A stretch of DNA of 64,000 nt from Xenorhabdus ehlersii (GTDB taxonomy: Bacteria; Pseudomonadota; Gammaproteobacteria; Enterobacterales; Enterobacteriaceae). The notes beneath the pieces are model-generated. The model worked only from the letters and a program-made list of their open reading frames with translations, searched no databases and had not been told where the DNA came from. This document shows positions 30,832 through 39,387 of this stretch, piece after piece (within the stretch, counting starts at the first letter, position 1; every line of letters begins with the position of its first letter). The DNA is taken from assembly GCF_003610465.1 (NCBI RefSeq), contig NZ_RAQI01000001.1:310001-374000 (forward strand), given 5' to 3'. The translations under genes and the position numbers were made by a program.

Positions 30832-32211
30832 ATGGGATTCTTTGGAATTCATGTTAAGTCACTGGCCTTAAACTCCGCCAATATCTCAACAGAATCCCTT
30901 GATGGTGATGAGCATATCGTCATTCGTGGCGTGGTGCCTGTCGTGGATGATGTTGTGATGAACGGAGGATTATATCCCGCCAGTGAGATTAACAAGAGCT
31001 ATCAGTCAATGGAGGGGAAACAGGTTCCTTACGGACACCCCAAAATTGACGGTCAGTATATTTCGGCTGATATGCCCAGAGCGGTGAATCAGTTTCATAT
31101 CGGTGCATGGGCGGAGAACGTACGCAAAGACGGTGACCGGGTGATGATGGATGTGAAGGTCAACCGACGATTTGCGGAATCCTCTGATAAAGGGAAAGAA
31201 TTTTTATCCCGCGTGGATGACATTATTGCCGGGAACAGTACCGATCCTATCCATGTTTCCACCGGATTACTGCTCCAGCGAGAGCAAAATAAGGGAAAGT
31301 CAAAAGGCAAGGCGTATAGCTGGATTGCTCGGAATATGCACTTTGACCATATCGCCGTCCTCCCTGCCAGTGCGCCGGGGGCAGCGACACCGGAAGAAGG
31401 CGTGGGGATGTTTGTTAACGCTGACGGTGAGCAGGTTGAAGTTGAACAGGTTAATCTGTCTGAAGCTGCCAATTGCACCCAAGAGAGGCTGATTGATAAG
31501 ACGAAGTTCTTCTTTAGCAACGCATCAAATTTCGCCTTCGACGACATTTATTCTGCTCTGAGAACGAAGTTAAAAACTACCTACACCGATGATGACTGGC
31601 CTTACCCGGAAACGGTCTGGCCTGACAAATTCATCTATTACCGAACCGGTAAAACCTACCAGCAAAAATACCTCATGAACGATGACGGCACTGCCGAACT
31701 CGTGGGTGAGCCTGTGGAAGTGGTACGCAAACCCACTGAATACGAAGAAGTGAAGACCAATAAGGAACATAACCCGATGAAAGACATGATTATCAATGCC
31801 CTGAAAGCCGCCAACAAAGAGACGGACGGCAAATCTGACGCGGAATTGCTGACGACCTATAACGCACTGAAAGAATCAGAGCAAAAGGCCAAGGAAGAGG
31901 ACGAGAAAAAAGCAAAAGAGAAGAAAGAGAAGGATGTGGCAACCAATGCCAACGATATGCCCGATTGGGCAAGGCTCATGAGCGATGAGCTTAAGGGGCT
32001 GAAAAGCGCATTGACTGCCAATGCGGATAAAGAAAAGGCGGACAAGCGGGCTGCGGTAAAAGCCAAATTCGGTCTGGATGATATGGCCGTTAACGCACTG
32101 GATGGCGCGGCGCTCGATGGCTTCTATGCACAATGTCAGACCTCAGTCGGGCTGAATTCATCATTCACAAACAACAATTCTTCTGAATCATTCACCTCTA
32201 TGCCGGAGTAA
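30832..32211 (+). CDS. Prohead protease-scaffold-like protein (DUF2213)
   Basis: 459 residues. N-terminal 190 residues (HIVIRGVVPVVDDVVMNG, VPYGHPKIDGQYIS, FDHIAVLPASAPGAATPE) match DUF2213, often considered a prohead protease. The C-terminal 150 residues contain a charged coiled coil (ESEQKAKEEDEKKAKEKK) and a helical tail typical of scaffolds. A protease and scaffold in one chain is inferred; catalytic residues are not confirmed. Confidence 0.75.
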   Translation: MGFFGIHVKSLALNSANISTESLDGDEHIVIRGVVPVVDDVVMNGGLYPASEINKSYQSMEGKQVPYGHPKIDGQYISADMPRAVNQFHIGAWAENVRKDGDRVMMDVKVNRRFAESSDKGKEFLSRVDDIIAGNSTDPIHVSTGLLLQREQNKGKSKGKAYSWIARNMHFDHIAVLPASAPGAATPEEGVGMFVNADGEQVEVEQVNLSEAANCTQERLIDKTKFFFSNASNFAFDDIYSALRTKLKTTYTDDDWPYPETVWPDKFIYYRTGKTYQQKYLMNDDGTAELVGEPVEVVRKPTEYEEVKTNKEHNPMKDMIINALKAANKETDGKSDAELLTTYNALKESEQKAKEEDEKKAKEKKEKDVATNANDMPDWARLMSDELKGLKSALTANADKEKADKRAAVKAKFGLDDMAVNALDGAALDGFYAQCQTSVGLNSSFTNNNSSESFTSMPE

Positions 32212-32216
32212 TAGAA

Positions 32217-32642
32217 ATGGCGAAAAATGGAAAACGCGTTATTCATGCGGGCGGTTTATTCCCTAACCCGATGCTGAACAGAGAAGGTGCGGCAGCAGTC
32301 GATACGTTGCCCGGTACGATTGGTTATTTTGATAAAGGCAGGTTCAAAGCCTCAGTAGATGGCAAGGAAGCGGCAATCCTATATGTTGCCAATATTGATT
32401 ATCTTCGTTGTCAGACCATTGATGACCCTATTACGGCTGGTAGCGTGGTTGTCAGTATTCACCCTATGGCGGGGGTATTTCTAAACGTTCGTGCGACAGA
32501 GGGAACATATAAAAAAGGGCAGACTGTAACAGTCACTAACGGTCAGATTAAAGCTGCTAACGATGGGGCTATTTTTGCCTATGTCGAAGAAGACGAACTC
32601 ACAGCAAAAACAGGCGACTTGGTTCGTGTGGTGTTTAAATAA
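32217..32642 (+). CDS. Head decoration (cement)-like protein
   Basis: 141 residues, beta-rich, with GTIGYFDKGRFKASVDGK and AGSVVVSIHPMAGVFLNV; the size, small charge and position between scaffold and major capsid fit a capsid-stabilising protein. No definite family assigned. Confidence 0.6.
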   Translation: MAKNGKRVIHAGGLFPNPMLNREGAAAVDTLPGTIGYFDKGRFKASVDGKEAAILYVANIDYLRCQTIDDPITAGSVVVSIHPMAGVFLNVRATEGTYKKGQTVTVTNGQIKAANDGAIFAYVEEDELTAKTGDLVRVVFK

Positions 32643-32652
32643 GGAGAACTGA

Positions 32653-33729
32653 ATGTTTTATTTTTCAACCAAAAAGGCAACTGAAACCAGAAACCTTGAG
32701 GCTAACCAAGCTCAGTTTGGTGAGTTGACATTAGCCCGTAACTCATCGGCTCAGGCGGTAGCGGATTTTATTTCTCGCGCGCGTTTTCGTAGTGAAGACG
32801 CTCCGCGACTTGATGCGGTTAATGCCATTGATGATATCAAGCGCCTGTATCGTTCGTATGACCAGACAGTGCTGGCGGAATTCGAGCCTAACACTGAATT
32901 TACTCTTCTGAATGATCTAATGCCGTTGTCACGCTCTGTTCGTCTGGAAGAGTCTGTTTATGAGTACGCCCGCACAGGCGGTACTGGTTGGGCGCATACG
33001 TCAATGTCCGGTCAGATTGGTGCAGCTCTGGATGCCCGTTCTTACAGCTTTGACGGTACTATGGTGCCAATTCATGACACCGGATTTAAATTTAACTGGC
33101 GTGATCCTGTATTTAACAAAGGTTCCGCCCTAGCCTCATTGTCTGATGCGCAGGCCGACTCGGTGAAAGTTGTTCGTCGTAAATATCTCGACTTTATCTG
33201 GAATGGCTTTCGTGACAGTGAAGGTAATTTCATTAAGTTTGATGACAAGACGTGGAAAGGCTTACGCGCTGATGAGCGTGTCGCACAGGTAACACTGAAC
33301 GTCGATCACACCACGAGTACAGATGGTCAGGCAATGCGCAGTGAAGTAATGAAAGTGCGTGACGTGTTGAAATTACAAAACTACCAATACGGAGTCCAAA
33401 CTTGGTATGTATCAGGTGAAATCCTGTCCAACTGGGAAAAGCTGTATTACGACGTTAACCAAACGCGCACCGTGCTTGAAGAAATCAAGAAAATCACCGG
33501 CATTGCTGGCATCAAAGAAGACTTTGAGTTGAAAGGTAATGAAATGATGATTGTTCCTTTGGGTGCTGGCGTTATCGCTCCGATTGTCGGTCAGGCTTTT
33601 GGTACAGTTGCCGACCCTCGCCAGTTTTACAACTCTGATTACGTGTGGCGTACATGGGGGGCGGCTGGATTGATGGTTAAGCAAGACATCAACGGTCACT
33701 TCTCAGTTATTCACGCGAAAGGCGCATAA
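32653..33729 (+). CDS. Major capsid protein
   Basis: 358 residues, in the major capsid position after the protease-scaffold and decoration genes. Segments such as LEESVYEYARTGGTGWAH and PIHDTGFKFNWRDPVF and the C-terminal NSDYVWRTWGAAGLMVKQ resemble phage major capsid proteins; an HK97 fold is assumed. Preceded by AAGGAG. Confidence 0.82.
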   Translation: MFYFSTKKATETRNLEANQAQFGELTLARNSSAQAVADFISRARFRSEDAPRLDAVNAIDDIKRLYRSYDQTVLAEFEPNTEFTLLNDLMPLSRSVRLEESVYEYARTGGTGWAHTSMSGQIGAALDARSYSFDGTMVPIHDTGFKFNWRDPVFNKGSALASLSDAQADSVKVVRRKYLDFIWNGFRDSEGNFIKFDDKTWKGLRADERVAQVTLNVDHTTSTDGQAMRSEVMKVRDVLKLQNYQYGVQTWYVSGEILSNWEKLYYDVNQTRTVLEEIKKITGIAGIKEDFELKGNEMMIVPLGAGVIAPIVGQAFGTVADPRQFYNSDYVWRTWGAAGLMVKQDINGHFSVIHAKGA

Positions 33730-33738
33730 AGGGGACTT

Positions 33739-33963
33739 ATGGCATTGGTAAGGGTTATTTCAAATAACTTTTTTGCTGGTGCCAACCTCAAAAAGCTAGA
33801 GGTTGGCGCTCTGCTAGAAGTTTCAGAAGGCAATGCGGGATCATGGGTTAAAGCTGGTCTGGTAGAGAGAATCGAAGACAGAAAGCTTGAAGTTGCCACA
33901 CCAGCCAAAGCAAAAGGCAAAGGTAAGAAGGATAAACACGATGGTGCAGATAGCGCTGAATGA
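33739..33963 (+). CDS. Small head protein with a basic tail (74 aa)
   Basis: 74 residues; folded part MALVRVISNNFFAGANLKKL and a Lys-rich tail (AKAKGKGKKDKHDG). Lies right after the capsid gene, so a head-completion role is possible. Overlaps the next gene by 23 bp. Confidence 0.55.
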   Translation: MALVRVISNNFFAGANLKKLEVGALLEVSEGNAGSWVKAGLVERIEDRKLEVATPAKAKGKGKKDKHDGADSAE

Positions 33964-34309
33964 TATCAAGCCAATGATAGCCGAACTTGGGTTTACATTG
34001 CCTGATTCAGTTCTTGAGTTGTTACTGGGTCGGGTAAATGAAAAATCTGAGTGTATGGCGGCTCATGGTTACGATGAAAAGTTGCAAAAGCTATTGCTTA
34101 TCTATTCCGCTGTTCGTCTGGCCTCGCTGTCAGGCGCAAGGAAAATTGCCTCGCAGAGTGCACCTTCCGGTGCTTCCCGTTCATTCGCTTATGATTCCGC
34201 TGGCACGGATTATCCGCTTAAGCAAATCAGAATGTGGGATACATCCGGCTGCTTGTCTGGCTTACCACTGGAGAGTAAATCTGTCGGCTTCTTTGATGTG
34301 GTGGGGTGA
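33941..34309 (+). CDS. Head-tail connector-like protein (122 aa)
   Basis: Start at ATG 33941 (MVQIALNDIKPMIAELGF), inside the end of the gene before. Helical protein of 122 residues with LQKLLLIYSAVRLASLSGAR; the size and position fit a gp6-like connector or adaptor. Function by position only. Confidence 0.6.
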   Translation: MVQIALNDIKPMIAELGFTLPDSVLELLLGRVNEKSECMAAHGYDEKLQKLLLIYSAVRLASLSGARKIASQSAPSGASRSFAYDSAGTDYPLKQIRMWDTSGCLSGLPLESKSVGFFDVVG

Positions 34310-34311
34310 GT

Positions 34312-34659
34312 ATGAGTAGTGTTGCTAGCTGGGGCTATACCGCCCCTTGTACCTTCTGGAAGCTGTTAGGAACTGATGAATATGGCCGACCGTTGGGTTA
34401 TGAAACACCACAAATCATCCTATGTGATTATCAGGGTGGGCTGTCCAGCAAAATATCAGGCATTGGTACTGAACTGGTCGCTAAAAACACCTTCTGGACG
34501 GAGTTTGCTAATGCATCCACAGGTGATTACATATTGATTGGCGAGTCCTCTAATCCAAATCCTATAGAGGCAGACGCTGATGAAATCAAACATATTGTTC
34601 GTTATGCAGATACCTTTGAACGTACAGCGGATGATTACGCATTAGTAACAGGTGTGTGA
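34312..34659 (+). CDS. Neck/head-closure-like protein (115 aa)
   Basis: Start at ATG 34312 (an in-frame GTG at 34306 is also possible). 115 residues with ISGIGTELVAKNTFWTEF and a beta-rich pattern like head-closure proteins. Next to an HK97 gp10-like gene. Assigned from gene order. Confidence 0.55.
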   Translation: MSSVASWGYTAPCTFWKLLGTDEYGRPLGYETPQIILCDYQGGLSSKISGIGTELVAKNTFWTEFANASTGDYILIGESSNPNPIEADADEIKHIVRYADTFERTADDYALVTGV

Positions 34660-34660
34660 T

Positions 34661-35029
34661 ATGGGCGTAAAGGTGAAAGGCATTAGTGAAGCAAAGACAA
34701 AACTCAACGCCCTAATCGGTGATATACGAGGACGGAAAGTTGTCCGTGCCATATATAAGGCTCTGTATATCGGAAGTGCTCAGGCTGCGCTTTATACTCC
34801 GATTGATACTTCCACGCTGATTAACTCTCAGTTCCGTGATGTGCGTTTTGATGGCGTACTGCTCACTGGACGTGTGGGTTATTCGGCAAACTATGCCGTT
34901 TATGTCCATGATCCGAATGTGAAGCAGACATTCCGACGAGCAACAGCGAAGAAGGCGTTTCTGAAACTGGGCTTTGATGAGATGAGGCAGCAGATCGATA
35001 AGGCTGTGGCACAGGAGCTGAAACTATGA
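34661..35029 (+). CDS. HK97 gp10-like neck/tail component
   Basis: 122 residues from ATG 34661. VKGISEAKTKLNALIGDIRG, then YIGSAQAALYTPIDTSTLIN and SANYAVYVHD match the HK97 gp10-like family of neck or tail-completion proteins. Overlaps its downstream neighbour by 4 bp. Confidence 0.75.
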   Translation: MGVKVKGISEAKTKLNALIGDIRGRKVVRAIYKALYIGSAQAALYTPIDTSTLINSQFRDVRFDGVLLTGRVGYSANYAVYVHDPNVKQTFRRATAKKAFLKLGFDEMRQQIDKAVAQELKL

Positions 35030-35400
35030 TGGTCTTTGAGCAATTCCGCCATTATCTGGGGAAAGCAGCACTCACTGACGGTTTTAAAATCCAGATGCTC
35101 AACTGGATTGAGCAAAAAGGGGATGACGGTCAGACACAATATATGGTCTTTCAGCCTGCTGGGGGAACAGGTCGGCTGGATGATTTAGGGGCTGACGACA
35201 ATGTGCAGGTCATTCTGGTCAGCGGACAGAATAATCCCCAACCCGTTATCCAGCACGCCCAGAAGATACTCGATTATGTGGCGGTGCATCCTGATGATGA
35301 CTGCCTGAACGCGGTCTTTAATCTGGGTGGCCTGCCCGTCCCTATTCCCACCCAAGAGAACCGGTACGTTATCCGGTTGCTCTTTCGCTGTACATCCTAA
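35026..35400 (+). CDS. Tail terminator-like protein (124 aa)
   Basis: 124 residues in the slot between gp10-like and major tail protein, where siphophages encode the tail terminator. Segment DNVQVILVSGQNNPQPVIQH then NRYVIRLLFRCTS fits the alpha/beta fold of such proteins. Confidence 0.6.
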   Translation: MMVFEQFRHYLGKAALTDGFKIQMLNWIEQKGDDGQTQYMVFQPAGGTGRLDDLGADDNVQVILVSGQNNPQPVIQHAQKILDYVAVHPDDDCLNAVFNLGGLPVPIPTQENRYVIRLLFRCTS

Positions 35401-35403
35401 TCA

Positions 35404-35426
35404 GGTCGCCTTACGCGGCCTTTTTT
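35404..35426 (+). terminator. Intra-operon terminator before the major tail protein
   Basis: GGTCGC (35404-35409) pairs with GCGGCC (35415-35420), followed by T6. It lies 25 bp before the major tail protein start and could reduce transcripts unless antitermination is active. Confidence 0.65.
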
Positions 35427-35451
35427 ATTTTTATTATAAGAGGTTATTCAC

Positions 35452-36204
35452 ATGGCAGATTGCCCAGTAGAAACCAATAAGCTCATTGGTCGTAACGCTA
35501 TTATACGCCTTGCGCAGGGCTGCCCTGATGCAGCGCCAGACCAATCAGCGTTTTTTCGGATAGGTGCATTGACCACCAAATCATTTGACCTGTCACCCAA
35601 TACTCTGACCTCAGAGGCTGATGATTCAAAAGGGCTGGTGGAAAGTGTTGTTACTAGTATGGACTTAACCATTAGTTTTGATGGTGAATACCGCAAGCGA
35701 GATAAAAGTGAAGACTTTGGTCCATTGCGTTTGTTGAAGGAAATCCCGAAGGAGGTTCAAGCGGGGCGCCAACCTGCGTATTGGGTGCAGATGGACTTCA
35801 CCGGAGAAGATTCGCTGGTATTACAGGCGTACATGGTATTTACGTCATGGTCCTCTCAGTTTGGTTCTAGCGAGTTTGCGACATACTCTGGCGAGCTGAA
35901 AGTGAGTGATGCCGATACGGTTGATTGGTTGATTGAAGAGGTTGCGGTGCAGTCAGTTTCTGTTAACCCTCAGTCATTGACAGTAGCGAAAGGGAAAGCA
36001 GGTTCTTTTATGGTGAATTTCAATCCTGCTGATGCTACTGACAAAACCTATACCGCAGTATCAGACAAACCCAGTATTGCGACAGTGAGCCAGATAGGTA
36101 ATGTCGTAACAGTAAAAGGCATTGCAGAAGGCTCTGCCAACATCACAGTTACTACGAGGGATGGCAGTAAGACAATTAAGTGTGGAGTTACCGTCACGGC
36201 ATAA
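35452..36204 (+). CDS. Major tail protein with C-terminal Ig-like (BIG2) domain
   Basis: 250 residues. The first 160 form the tail-tube part (SPNTLTSEADDSKGLVES, QMDFTGEDSLVLQAYMVF). Residues about 165-250 (VQSVSVNPQSLTVAKGKAGS, NPADATDKTYTAVSDKPS, VTVKGIAEGSANITVTTR) are a bacterial Ig-like group 2 domain that would decorate the outside of the tail tube, as in lambda gpV. AAGAGG precedes the start. Confidence 0.85.
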   Translation: MADCPVETNKLIGRNAIIRLAQGCPDAAPDQSAFFRIGALTTKSFDLSPNTLTSEADDSKGLVESVVTSMDLTISFDGEYRKRDKSEDFGPLRLLKEIPKEVQAGRQPAYWVQMDFTGEDSLVLQAYMVFTSWSSQFGSSEFATYSGELKVSDADTVDWLIEEVAVQSVSVNPQSLTVAKGKAGSFMVNFNPADATDKTYTAVSDKPSIATVSQIGNVVTVKGIAEGSANITVTTRDGSKTIKCGVTVTA

Positions 36205-36253
36205 CATCACAAAGGGCACTTCCGAGCGCCCTTGATAATGTTCAGGAGGAATT

Positions 36254-36943
36254 ATGACGCCTATTATTGATATTGGTGAGATGGTTATCTCTACTGATAA
36301 AACCGATTATTTACTGCGCCCCTCTTTCTCTGCAATGACACGTATCGGTACACCTCGACAAATTGTGGAGACGTACACTTTTCTCAATGGGGCAGAGACT
36401 CAGGAGTTAATTAACCGTGCGCTGGTGGCTTATGGCACACTTCCCGACTGGCTGATTAAACTAATGCGTAAACCTGTATTTGGGCGCGCTATTCTGTCAG
36501 CGTCCATGATAGTTATACAGGCGTGCTGTGAAGAAGATGCGGACGAACTGATCGGGGAATGGCGACCAGGGCGAAAAGGAATTATATATCGTCCGGGAAG
36601 AGTACCAATAAATGACATCATTGTTATTGCTCGCGAACTGATAACGCATGGTGTTATTGGTCGGGTCAAAATCAGAAGACTCCAGCGTCATGAAGGAACG
36701 GAAGCGTTTTCTGACCAGTTTAAAGCCATTGAATACATCAACGCAGCCCGCGCTCATTTCAATATGTCACGCGAAGAAGCCGAGCAGTTAACGATGACTG
36801 AATTTCAGATGATGCTGAAAGCCAAGTTTCCTGATGAGAAAGGTTTTACTCGCGAAGAGTACGACGCCGTTATTGATGCTGATGATCAGCGCACTAATGA
36901 CCTGATGAGTGGTAAGCGAAGGTTAGTGAGTATGAAAAAATAA
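36254..36943 (+). CDS. Tail assembly chaperone-like protein (229 aa)
   Basis: 229 residues between the tail tube gene and the region that leads to the tape measure, the place of lambda G/GT. It has DYLLRPSFSAMTRIGTPRQI and a C-terminal helical region (EEAEQLTMTEFQMMLKAKFP). I saw no obvious slippery site for a G-T type frameshift. A hairpin AAGGGC/GCCCTT (36212-36229) lies upstream. A minus-strand insert separates it from the tape measure. Confidence 0.65.
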   Translation: MTPIIDIGEMVISTDKTDYLLRPSFSAMTRIGTPRQIVETYTFLNGAETQELINRALVAYGTLPDWLIKLMRKPVFGRAILSASMIVIQACCEEDADELIGEWRPGRKGIIYRPGRVPINDIIVIARELITHGVIGRVKIRRLQRHEGTEAFSDQFKAIEYINAARAHFNMSREEAEQLTMTEFQMMLKAKFPDEKGFTREEYDAVIDADDQRTNDLMSGKRRLVSMKK

Positions 36944-37005
36944 TAGTCGCAAACTAGAGCGTTCAATATACCGATTAATTATCCCAGCCCGCCCGCGCAG
37001 ATTTT

Positions 37006-37365
37006 TCATTTGTGCCTGAATAACCCCTTGTTATTGGACCTAGCCTTTTTTGCGCTAGTTGTTCTCAGAGTTTTTTCTATCTGTTGAATATTCTGCACCA
37101 CATCCTTAAGCAAGGCTAAAATTGTCGTTTTTTCAGGTGAAGCCGGAGACAGAATTGCGCGGATGACACTGGGAGAGATAGAGAGACTAATTTTATCGGA
37201 ATCTAAGGCTTCCTTATGTTCAATAGCAAATTTTAACATCTCAATGAGTTCCGAATTCATTGAACGTCCGTTTTTCTTTGCTAGTTTAGCTATCTCACCC
37301 CTCATGCCGGTAGGCATACGGACGTTAAATCTATCCATTTCTTGGCTGGGGCATCTCTTAGTCAT
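37006..37365 (-). CDS. Arc-like ribbon-helix-helix repressor (immI-type)
   Basis: 119 residues from ATG 37365 (GAGGT upstream; a TTG 12 bp earlier is less likely). The N-terminal half (DRFNVRMPTGMRGEIAKLAK then KNGRSMNSELIEMLKFA) is the Arc/Mnt ribbon-helix-helix. It is divergent from the antirepressor-like genes, as arc/mnt and ant are in the P22 immI region. Expected to repress the ant-like operon in the lysogen. Confidence 0.82.
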   Translation of the reverse strand: MTKRCPSQEMDRFNVRMPTGMRGEIAKLAKKNGRSMNSELIEMLKFAIEHKEALDSDKISLSISPSVIRAILSPASPEKTTILALLKDVVQNIQQIEKTLRTTSAKKARSNNKGLFRHK

Positions 37366-37380
37366 GGTGTACCTCAAATT

Positions 37381-37396
37381 ATGATGAATTAATCAT
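37381..37396. promoter_or_regulatory. Candidate operator of the Arc-like repressor
   Basis: Imperfect palindrome with ATGAT and ATCAT at its ends around GAATTA, immediately upstream of the Arc-like start, in the divergent region. ATGAT half-sites are reminiscent of P22 arc operators. The region 37397-37711 holds this divergent promoter area and a hairpin (AAGCCCC at 37644-37650, GGGGCTT at 37669-37675); no gene is supported in it. Confidence 0.45.
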
Positions 37397-37711
37397 AGTG
37401 CAAATTTAGCATCATTTATGCAGCACGGCTTACAGTGATGGCACCAAGCCAAGGGCGGTGATCAAATACTGATCTGTTCAACAGAATTGGCTAATTTAAC
37501 AGTGATTGTTAGTATTAACAATACATATTTACGCGCATTACGTGTGTAGTTGGTTGAATATTCGAAGCATATCGCAATTCTCAATCGATTTCCTTTACAA
37601 AACGTTACAATTACGCAATAAATAGTACCGTTCCAAAACGGAAAAGCCCCCAACTGCTGGAACAGTCAGGGGCTTCTAAATCGTCTAATACCTAGATAGG
37701 GGAATATAGAC

Positions 37712-38089
37712 ATGCTTATTATAGCAACTAAAGAAGTTAGTAAAACTATTAATGTCCCATTTTATGGCTCAGATCTCTATGTCGTTAATTATAACGGTGA
37801 GCCATATGTACCGATGATGGACTCAACTGTTATTGACATTATAAACATTGCTTTATACACTTGTCTTAGAGGCGTCAGAACCTCAAGTAAGCGGTCAAAA
37901 CCAACCCCGTCAGTGTTGGATTTTTTATGCCTAATTTTTGATGGTAGCCTTACGGCTATCACTCCCCTGACTCAAAGTCGGGAGGGCGACGAATATAACA
38001 CCCGAAAGGGGAATGAGTCCGCGGCGCTTACTGCCGTTCTGAACCTCCCGGCACCATTTTATGGTTGTTCACTTTTCAGAAAAAAGTAA
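37712..38089 (+). CDS. P22 antirepressor N-terminal fragment fused to other sequence
   Basis: 125 residues. Residues 10-36 (SKTINVPFYGSDLYVVNYNG then EPYVPMM) match the start of the P22_AR_N domain. After that the expected continuation is lost and an unrelated tail follows (RSKPTPSVLDFLCLIFDGSL onward), including a segment with small hairpins. It may be a truncated antirepressor, a leader peptide for the KilA-N gene that overlaps no stop here, or a regulatory decoy. GGGG precedes the ATG. Confidence 0.5.
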   Translation: MLIIATKEVSKTINVPFYGSDLYVVNYNGEPYVPMMDSTVIDIINIALYTCLRGVRTSSKRSKPTPSVLDFLCLIFDGSLTAITPLTQSREGDEYNTRKGNESAALTAVLNLPAPFYGCSLFRKK

Positions 38090-38099
38090 GGAGTCATTT

Positions 38100-38882
38100 A
38101 TGGCTAATCAAATTATCATCTCTGATATCACTATTCACCAAGACGCCAAAGGGCGTTATTCCATTAATGACCTTCATCAGGCTTCTGGCGGAGAGCGTAA
38201 ACATGAACCTGCAGCTTGGCTTAGACTTGATCAAACCAATGAATTAATTCAGGAAATTTTAAATACACAGATCTGCGTATTTAATCCTGTCGAATCCCGT
38301 AAAGGTCGCTATGGCGGCACTTATGTTTGTAAAGAGCTTGTTTATTCCTATGCAATGTGGATTAGCGCCACATTCGCCCTAAAAGTCATTAGGGCGTATG
38401 ATAACTTGGTTAATGGTCGTATTAATGCAGTAGAAAGTAAAACCACAGTCCAACAACGTAACCCATTAAAGAACGCCATTAACCTTTTGGTGAGCAAGAA
38501 AAGCATCATGTACCCAGAAGCTTATTCTTTAGTTCACCAACGGTTCAATGTAGAGCATATAGATGAATTGACAGCCGATCAGTTACCACAGGCTATCGAA
38601 TATGTTCACAAGATGGCAATGGAGGGTGAATATCTTGGCAAAGAAGAGTTACCATCTCAACCTACACAAATGGATTTGTCGCTTGAGCTAAATAACATTG
38701 GAGTGATTCATAGTCGTCTCAGAAAAATGGTCGACATATGGGAAGAGTCTATATCACCAGCACTAAAATTAGTGAATTCACCAATAGCTTCACGGTTTCA
38801 CGCTTACTTATGGGATACCACTGGGACAACTTACTCGACGAAGTGTGCAATTGAACGAAAGGCTAAGAAGTTACTGAGCTAA
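38100..38882 (+). CDS. KilA-N domain antirepressor
   Basis: 260 residues from ATG 38100 with AAGGAG upstream. KilA-N domain at about 1-110 (ISDITIHQDAKGRYSINDLH, RKHEPAAWLRLDQTNELI, RYGGTYVCKELVYSYAMW) followed by a helical C-terminal domain (IEYVHKMAMEGEYLGKEE). Position behind an Arc-like repressor parallels P22 ant. A likely antirepressor that inactivates phage repressors, which would matter here because the main repressor lacks a peptidase. Confidence 0.75.
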   Translation: MANQIIISDITIHQDAKGRYSINDLHQASGGERKHEPAAWLRLDQTNELIQEILNTQICVFNPVESRKGRYGGTYVCKELVYSYAMWISATFALKVIRAYDNLVNGRINAVESKTTVQQRNPLKNAINLLVSKKSIMYPEAYSLVHQRFNVEHIDELTADQLPQAIEYVHKMAMEGEYLGKEELPSQPTQMDLSLELNNIGVIHSRLRKMVDIWEESISPALKLVNSPIASRFHAYLWDTTGTTYSTKCAIERKAKKLLS

Positions 38883-38927
38883 CCCCAAGCCACGGATGGC
38901 TTTGAATCAAATCACCATCACATAAAT

Positions 38928-38948
38928 GCCACTTAAATGTGGCTTTTT
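38928..38948 (+). terminator. Terminator after the antirepressor gene
   Basis: GCCAC (38928-38932) and GTGGC (38939-38943) with loop TTAAAT, then T5. A weaker AAGCCA/TGGCTT stem lies just upstream at 38888-38903. Confidence 0.75.
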
Positions 38949-39006
38949 GCGTTCTTTTGCGCTAACTGGTTGGTATTATAAGCAAAATTTGATGATGGGG
39001 ATTGTG

Positions 39007-39387
39007 ATGAGGAAGTTATTAATAGCCGGAGTTTCTTTTTCAGCGTTGATACTGTCTGGGTGTATGGCAACGCCCAATGAAGCCAGAAATAAAAGTCCGA
39101 ATTTTGAAAGCCAGAGTAGCAGAAATGCACAAGATCTCGCTGGTTGCATATATAACGGGTGGACGAATACAAGGATATTATTGGGAAGAGATAATACAGT
39201 CCACACCGAATCATTCAATGGCGTTACCACTATATTTACTTATAGTGATTCTATATTTGCAGACGTGAAAGGCACTCCCAACGGTTCAGAAGTGAAATTT
39301 TATAAAACGATACTTGGGGCTGTTCCAGTTGAACAGAATAGAAGAGAAATCTTAGAGAAGTGCTTGGCTAGCGATGAGAAGTTATGA
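39007..39387 (+). CDS. Prophage lipoprotein (126 aa)
   Basis: Start at ATG 39007 (MRKLLIAGVSFSALILSGCM). Classic signal peptide with lipobox LSGC; the mature protein of about 108 residues would be anchored by a lipidated cysteine, with +2 Met favouring the outer membrane. Located before the tape measure with a second lipoprotein. Lipoproteins of this kind often block receptor or DNA entry of related phages. Confidence 0.7.
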   Translation: MRKLLIAGVSFSALILSGCMATPNEARNKSPNFESQSSRNAQDLAGCIYNGWTNTRILLGRDNTVHTESFNGVTTIFTYSDSIFADVKGTPNGSEVKFYKTILGAVPVEQNRREILEKCLASDEKL

